NCBI RefSeq assembly: GCF_000208865.1
Contig: NC_018395.1
Coordinates: 4,326,839-4,390,838, forward strand
Length of the DNA: 64,000 nucleotides
From: Neospora caninum Liverpool
Lineage: Eukaryota > Apicomplexa > Conoidasida > Eucoccidiorida > Sarcocystidae
Direction: 5' to 3'
Shown: piece by piece, positions 57,992 through 64,000 of the stretch
Position numbering within the stretch: the first letter of the stretch is position 1
Layout: each line of letters opens with the position of its first letter
The notes under the pieces: generated by a model
Told to the model about the DNA's origin: nothing
Databases searched by the model: none
Seen by the model: the letters and a program-made list of their open reading frames with translations, nothing else
Made by a program: the position numbers and the translations under genes

Positions 57992-59849
57992 TCATAGAGT
58001 CGGGGAATGAGGGGAGTGAAGCGTCGACGACTGCGGAGGGAGGAAGTCAGACGAGGCCGGCCCCAGACTTCCGAACAAGGCTGCGTTGCCTGGACCTCCC
58101 AAATTGCTGTGGTGGATCGGGCCTAAGAAACTTTCGTTGATCGTTGCGATCGCGAAGAGATTCATCGAGTCGTAGCGCACGCCGAGCAGCCGAAGCCGAA
58201 TGTCACTGTCGACGCGCAGCTCAACCTCGCCGTCTGTCATACACCCCACTGCGCTATCATCCTGGAGAAGCAGAAAGAGCACAGAGATCCGCCAACGATG
58301 ACACGCAGGGAACACGACCAGCAGACGAACAAACACCAAGTCCTCAAGCAAAAACGCACAGACGCAAAGAGCTAAGAAATTATGCGATGTATACACCCGA
58401 ATGCTTAGGCACAGTGAGGGACAGAGAAAACAGCGGCATCACACGCCAACAGAAAAAACCATATACATATACATATATATATGTGTGCATATGCATATAT
58501 GTATATGTATATATCTACATATTTCCACGTATATATGCATATGGATAGAGACACGAGGGTGTAGAGGACGCGGATTTTCCGGGACGCAGGCAGCGAGACG
58601 ACACACGACTCTGCCTAGCCAACATAGATGGAGACTTCCGCGAGTCTGTGGGAGCAAACACGAAGTTGACAGAGAGAGGGGGAGGGGGGCGAAAGAAAGC
58701 AAGCTAACCTGGTAAACGAAGGAGGGAGGCAGAGAGGCCCGAGAGACGAAAACCTTCAGAGGTCCACACTGGGCGAACAGCCCAAGTTTGTTCACGTCGG
58801 TGATAACCGCGTCAAGGACCTGAGCGAAGCACACAAAAACAATCAAATCGCAATTCTCAACATTTTCACAGACACATTCTTATGTGCATATAGACATATT
58901 TTTTTGGAACACAGAACTGACTATATACGTGCATACCATATAAATACGAATATATATATATATATGTATATGCACATGCGAGTTTCGATGTATTCACACT
59001 CTTGTGGACATGCGTCCCACTGTGCGTAGAGGTACGTTGGCGCATATATACAAGACATACATACATACATACATACATACATACATACATACATACATAC
59101 AGTTGGAGGTCTGGACGGTTGCGCGTAGACGTATACTAGCTGCTCAGCCCTGTGTAGAGATACGCCTGAATGCTCAACTAGGAGAGGGTATTCGCAGATG
59201 AGTGACTCTCTGTCGACGGCTGTTTGTGGCGAGGCGATGAGGGTGAAGCGCCAGCACCCGGCTTCCGTGCGGACTCCCGAGCTATGTTCTTCTTTCGACG
59301 GAAACGGAGACGCCCGAACGGACCTCGTCTTTGAAAGGCTTGAAGGCGATAGCTTGGTAGCGAGCCGCGACGATGACCATGCCTGTTCCGTCCTGCACTC
59401 TGCCAGCCTCCATGTGGACTATGCGGATCACGCAGATGATGTAGCTGCATCAGGCGACACCCAGCACACCGCGAAGTGGGGAAGAGTGGAAAAAAGGCGC
59501 GACAAGAAGAAATGGAGACGCAAGCACGAGAAGTGAACCAGAAGTGAACCAGGAGTGACCCAGGGGTGACCCAGGGGAAGGACGGTTTCTGTGCCCCATC
59601 GTGCCGTCGACACTTTTCATCCATTTTGAAGCGAGAGCGGGGCATTCCACTGTGCAGAAAGAAACTGGGCCATTCTGAGTTTTGGGCCGAGAGAGGGACT
59701 GAAAGAGAACAGGAAACTCACCCCAAGTTGTGCAGACACTTGCCCTCGACCTGTTGGCGAAGCAAAGTATCGACGTACTGCGTGTACCGACGCCCGAGCT
59801 GCGCAGGCCGGAGGGCCACATTGTGCCACTGCTCTACGACGAAAAACAT
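57992..59849 (-). CDS. RPB7: DNA-directed RNA polymerase II subunit RPB7
   Basis: Four exons: 59849-59722, 59444-59324, 58819-58709 and 58261-57992, 209 residues, all phases consistent. RPB7 pairs with RPB4 to form the stalk of RNA polymerase II and binds emerging RNA. Seen: MFFVVEQWHNVALRPAQLG, then TLLRQQVEGKC, then AARYQAIAFKPFKDE|VLDAVITDVNKLGLFAQCGP. This is the tip domain followed by the S1-type OB fold, then VDSDIRLRLLGVRYDSMNLFA and SFLG. These match human RPB7 (LYPVKYKAIVFRPFKGE, VNKVGLFTEIGP, DDYLG). RPC8 of Pol III fits worse. The human protein has 172 residues and ends shortly after DDYLG; here a Ser/Pro/Leu-rich tail of about 35 residues follows. Intron 2 carries an (ACAT)n repeat and intron 3 a TATA-rich block. 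Confidence 0.93.
58458..58546. repeat. TATA-rich block in RPB7 intron 3
   Basis: About 90 bases of TA with scattered G/C between RPB7 exons 3 and 4. Confidence 0.8.
59055..59101. repeat. (ACAT)n tetranucleotide microsatellite
   Basis: Nearly 12 perfect units of ACAT in RPB7 intron 2 (58820-59323). Confidence 0.95.
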
Positions 59850-61918
59850 ATTTCTCAAAATGTCTGATTTTCCATTCCTCTGTGGGCGACCTCCGTCGGG
59901 AAACAAACACTCCGAAAAAACGCCAGAGGAAGAGGAAGAAGACTGAAAAGGTTTCTGTCGAAGGAAGAAGGCAACACCGGAGCAATAGAAAGAACGAGAA
60001 GAGACGGATCAGAAGCTCGCGGCGGGACGAGCAGAGAAAAGCACAAGAGCGGAGCGGGTGGACGGCGAGAGAGCCAGATCTTCCAGTTCGAGTTTGCACG
60101 CGAAGCGACCAAAAACACACCACGAGATTCTGGCCCATTCGACACGCGCGCAGAGTTGGAGGAGCTCTCTGATCTCTTATGAAGACAGAGGCAGCACTTC
60201 GAGACACTCTCTCTTTTCTCGCGTCTCTGCAAGCCTTTCTTCGGCAGGGCAGGGGAGGCGTTGTGCGCAGAGCCTGCAAAAGGAAGGAAAGAGTAGAGGA
60301 AGGATTCACTGCCACACAGGCGATCAGAACAAAGGAGACAAGGCGCAGCCAGTGAGGAGCGGAGACAGCGCGAAGGAGGAGCGGAAACCGAGGAGAAAAT
60401 TTGAAAGACTAGCGGAGGGTTGACCGAAAGCCAGAACGACGTGGCGGGGGAGACTCCTGGACGCGGCAGCTGGAAAGCAGAAATGTATCGGCAAAAAACA
60501 AGATGCTGAACGGCGCAAGTAAATGGAGAGCTGCGCGTGGAACGAAACGTGAGAAACGGAAAGGGAAACAGTACAGTTGGAGGGAAAAATCATAAACACC
60601 GGATTTCGCAACAACGAGTTCTCGCGTCAGCATGCTACGCGTCCCCAAGCGAGATTCAGGTGTATGTACATCCCCTCGAGTTTCCCGAGGAGGCCACCAG
60701 AAAATCCGCCTTTTCAGAAAGGTTACAAAGAAGAAGACATGAAGTGGGGTCAGCTCAAGAGTCTTCGCCAGAGCTCGAGGTGTTCCGGTTTCCTCATGCG
60801 AAAGTGTGAAAAACATGCTCATGCGCATGCACGAGACCTCAGGGTGTAATACACGAGCAGGCCCAGCAGGCATATCACGGTCTCCATCGCCATTCTCTGC
60901 TTTTTCTTCACTCTTCTCCCTCTATCACTCAAACTTTCCTCCTTTTTCTCTCCTGCAATCTTTTTTGTCTCAAGCGGCCACTCTGACCCTCTTTTTCTTC
61001 CCCGTTCCTCCCCAGCCGCGCCTCCCTTCGAGATGACTGCATGCGAGGCATTCACTCGCTATCTGTAGACGCGTATCCCCGTCGGTTTATATCGATATAT
61101 TGAAGATACGCCTATGTGTGTCCGTTCGGGCCCTCTCTGTCTGTGTGTGAATTTGCACCACTCGAGACAGCCGGAGGCTGTGGAGACACGTGTGCTTTTC
61201 TGGACTGAATTCGCAGCGAATGCGCGCGGTTGGTCACGGAGAAAAGTGAGAGGCATTCGAAGAAACAAGGAAAACGGGGAGGGAATTGAAGAGGGCAAAA
61301 ACCAGGAGTGCGGAAAGAAGGCAAGCTTTTCAGTGTCGTCTCCCCAACTGCTTCGTCACGCGTTCTTGACCACTTGAGATCTCTCTGTCTCCAGTCTTTA
61401 GCCTTGCTAAGAGAAGGACCGGCAGAACAACACGACAGAAAAAAAACGCGATTCTCCTGCCTCGTTTCTCTTGACAAGCACCGCGAATCTCCCTGAAACG
61501 CCCTTCCTTCTGCCTGGTTGTTGATATGTTGAATCCTCCGTTTCATTTCTCTCTCCTCTCCTGTTCCGCATCTATCCTCGTCTTCCTCTTCCGTCTTTTC
61601 ATCGGCCTTCCCTCCCCGTCGTCGTGCTGGTTTCTCTTTCTGCGGTTTGGGCTTTATGGCCGCATCAAGGGGAGTGGCGTCTCCCTCGTGTCCTTTCTCT
61701 CCTTCACGAAGACCCTCGACAAAAACCACGCTCCAGGCGAAAAACAAGCACCGGTCGGAGTGCCCGAGTGTATCAGTCCTTCTTCCGCCGCTGTTCTCTT
61801 TTACCTGCGAACAATCGTCCAATGACCTCGCGCCTTCGCCGCCTCGCCGCCACACCGACGTGCGTCTTCACGTCTCTCGCGTTTTGGTCCTTTCGCGCTT
61901 TCTCGCAGACTCGGAAGA
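59850..61918. other. Divergent promoter region, RPB7 / SWAP-type gene
   Basis: The start codons point away from each other, so both promoters lie here. A near copy of the 14-bp word (GGTGTATGTACATC) is at 60659-60672. Frames seen on either strand have no recognisable domain. Confidence 0.55.
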
Positions 61919-63053
61919 ATGTCGCGGATGTACGCCGCCGGTAGTCGCGGCTCGGGGCCACGTCCGAACGAGGAAGGACGAACTCCGAAAGAAGACAGAC
62001 GAAGTGCCGGAACGGGGCTGTTTTGTGTCGGCTACGCATGCAAATACTTTTGCAGTGAAGAAGAGTGGAAAAACCTCGACAAGCGACTCATCCCTCTCAA
62101 CGGGGATGAAGACAACCTCGTCGACAGGTACACAAAAAGCGTATTGCCGATACAGAGAAAAACATGTGTATACATGTATATATGCATCTCTATATCTATA
62201 CGAATATATATATATATATATATATATGGTGCCTCGTACTCACTTTACCAGTCCATCAGATACTCTGGTGTCGTGTAGGACTCGATGTATCTAGGTACAC
62301 AGATGCAAGTGCACGTCTACATATCGGTATATAGAGAGAGCGGCGCAAGTATCTATGATCTCTACACTTCTGTAGATGTGTACGTGTATAGACTTGCGCA
62401 TAGGCAAACACTCGGGCGAGGACTTCCCGCCGAGTGGACACGCCGTTGTTTTTCTCTGCGATTCTTTCAGATACGACGTACGCCTTCTCCTCTCTGACGC
62501 GGATGCCTTCACCAAAAAGAAAAGAACCTACACGAGCGACCAGCTTCGCGAGATCTTAGAGGAGACTCCAGCTCTAGATAGAGAGCGCTACCGAGTAAGT
62601 GCATGCGAAGAGAAAGGAAAAAGAGAAGGCTCTTGAATCGTCACCTTCAGACATCGATTGTTTTTGCAAACAATCCATACACAGAAATCGCTCTCCTTCC
62701 AACTGCTGGGGTCAACTCCTCTCTGGAACCTACACAGAAACGTACAAATAGATAGAATGGTGTACATACAAATCTATATATAGATATATACATCTACACA
62801 TGGATATGTATGTGTAATAGAGTTCACATGTATATAGGTTCGTATGTGTATTTGTGTAACAAAGTGCGCAGAGCGAATTACAGCAGCCAAGGGGAAAGAG
62901 ATGGAGACCGCGGTACAGACACACATCTCGTGCTTATGCATGCCTCTTGCATCTCACGTAGCTGAAGCTGGTTCCCCCTCGATCCGTCTCCGCCCAATGT
63001 GTCTATACATCTGTACATACGTACATGCCCATCTACCTCTCTGCCTCTCTCCG

Positions 63054-63087
<34 letters not shown>

Positions 63088-64000
63088 TATATTTGTGTTT
63101 GTGTGAGCGTATCAGCATTTCCTTATTGATACATATGTGTACATGCATAGCTGCGTGCGAGTAGATGCGCCTGGCGGCCAGTGTTTCTAGCCTGCTTGTC
63201 GATCTTGGTTTCTTTTTCGGTTCAGGATTTGCCCCCCTCGAATTTGTTCGAAGAAGACTTCCTAGAGCGTCTCGCAGGCGCCCGCGAAGGCAGCGAAGAG
63301 GCGTGGACACCGACGCGCGAGTTACAGCAGTTGCGGGAATCGCGGCAAGAGAGGCGGGATAGAGCTTCCCGCAATGGCGAGGAAAATGCTCCAACATCCC
63401 ATGAAAGGCCGGCGCCTCTCGGCGACGAGGACGCCGCGTTCAGGTGAGGCCCAGCGGCTCGGTCAGTTCGAGTTTTCGATTTGTCTCTCTGCCTCAAGGG
63501 ACGACTTGCCGTTGTCTCTGCGCATGCATCGTTAGAGTAGCTGAACGGACGGGGGTGAGTCATAGTCTGCCTGTCGACTCCTACTTCTACGCGTGCACAT
63601 ATATCCGCTGGTTTTCATCTACGCATGCGTTTGTGTAGAATCGCAATGGCGAATTCTGTCGTTCGTCTTCTCGTCGATTTCCAGAGACAGAAACACACAA
63701 CAGCCTTTCTCGCCCTCGCACCGGCAGCTTCTCGTGATGCATTTTTCGCTCTGGTGGACAGGAATTCGCATGGATCCGTATATGCATATATCTATATATA
63801 TATAGGTGTCTCTATCTATCGTAGGTTCGCCGGTGTCTGAAAGTGTTTATATATGCAGCTACTCATATGTATAGATCTACTTGGGTCGAGAAGTACATGC
63901 TAGTGAATATATATATATATATATATATGGATAGCCGTAGGTGGGTGGACGTAGGTGTGTGTTGTGTATACAGTGTACACATAACCGTGTCTGTTACCTT
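61919..64000 (+). CDS. SWAP-type alternative splicing regulator with DRY_EERY domain, 5' part
   Basis: Four exons are visible, 61919-62127, 62471-62594, 63226-63443 and 63639-63777, with consistent phases; the gene runs off the right edge. SFSWAP/SWAP proteins are nuclear splicing regulators. Seen: a DRY_EERY domain with LFCVGYACKYF, LIPLNGDEDNLVDRYDVRLLL and LDRERYRDL. The last two contain the DRYD and ERY signatures that name the domain; human SFSWAP reads FGYACKLF...LIDRYDGR...EERYLAL. Exon 3 continues with EEDFLERLAG and a charged linker. Exon 4 (SVVRLLVDFQRQ) is where the first SURP module would start in SFSWAP, but the match is weak. In exon 1, the ATG at 61919 comes 40 codons before the domain; a second ATG is three codons later. 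CLASRP-type proteins share the domain and are the main alternative. Confidence 0.75.
62198..62227. repeat. (TA)n tract in SWAP-type gene intron 1
   Basis: A TA run in the first intron. Further runs occur at 63053-63092 (intron 2) and 63906-63928 (after exon 4). Confidence 0.85.

Noticed and set aside
59055..59101. Possible CRISPR-like or direct-repeat array
   Set aside because: It is a plain ACAT microsatellite without spacers; the genome is eukaryotic.
1..64000. tRNA, rRNA or transposase genes
   Set aside because: No cloverleaf with a TTCRA arm, conserved rRNA core or transposase motif was found by reading. A covariance-model scan was not possible.

Overview
The window is nuclear DNA of an apicomplexan parasite, most likely a tissue-cyst coccidian of the Toxoplasma/Hammondia/Neospora group. 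The basis is moderately GC-rich coding sequence, spliceosomal introns full of (TA)n tracts, long low-complexity Ser/Glu/Arg insertions inside conserved eukaryotic proteins, frequent TGCATGC words, and no prokaryotic operon signals. The species is inferred from style only.

Layout from left to right: (1) 179-1795 (+), SEN2-type catalytic subunit of the tRNA-splicing endonuclease; (2) 2090-3151 (+), UTP11 of the small-subunit processome; (3) 13311-5093 (-), a 12-exon gene that joins an N-myristoylation-type N-terminus, a rhodanese/MAPK-phosphatase-type domain, a dual-specificity phosphatase fold without its catalytic cysteine, and a C-terminal PUB domain; (4) 28018-17357 (-), one uninterrupted 3553-codon frame with the cullin and winged-helix parts of APC/C subunit 2; (5) 29809-about 32013 (+), a basic, probably nucleolar protein; (6) 40621-34201 (-), an 11-exon folylpolyglutamate/dihydrofolate synthase; (7) about 42.4-49.4 kb, a lower-GC stretch with good-looking small exons on both strands that I could not resolve; (8) 49928-56158 (+), a 16-exon homologue of the axonemal dynein assembly factor DNAAF3; (9) 59849-57992 (-), the RNA polymerase II subunit RPB7; (10) 61919 to beyond the right edge (+), the 5' part of a SWAP-type (DRY_EERY domain) splicing regulator.

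The genes do not form one pathway, as is usual in such genomes. Several are core RNA-machinery parts (tRNA splicing, rRNA processing, Pol II, splicing regulation). Others serve the cell cycle (APC2), folate metabolism (the drug-relevant FPGS/DHFS step) and flagellum assembly (DNAAF3, needed only in the male gamete).

The most novel items are the myristoylation-motif/rhodanese/pseudophosphatase/PUB fusion; two GC-AG introns required by the reading frame; and a 14-bp word, GGTGTA(C/T)(A/G)TACACC, that recurs far above chance around the APC2 locus and is translated there in different frames and orientations. Exon boundaries were derived by hand from splice signals, phase agreement and family conservation; no alignment or RNA data were available.
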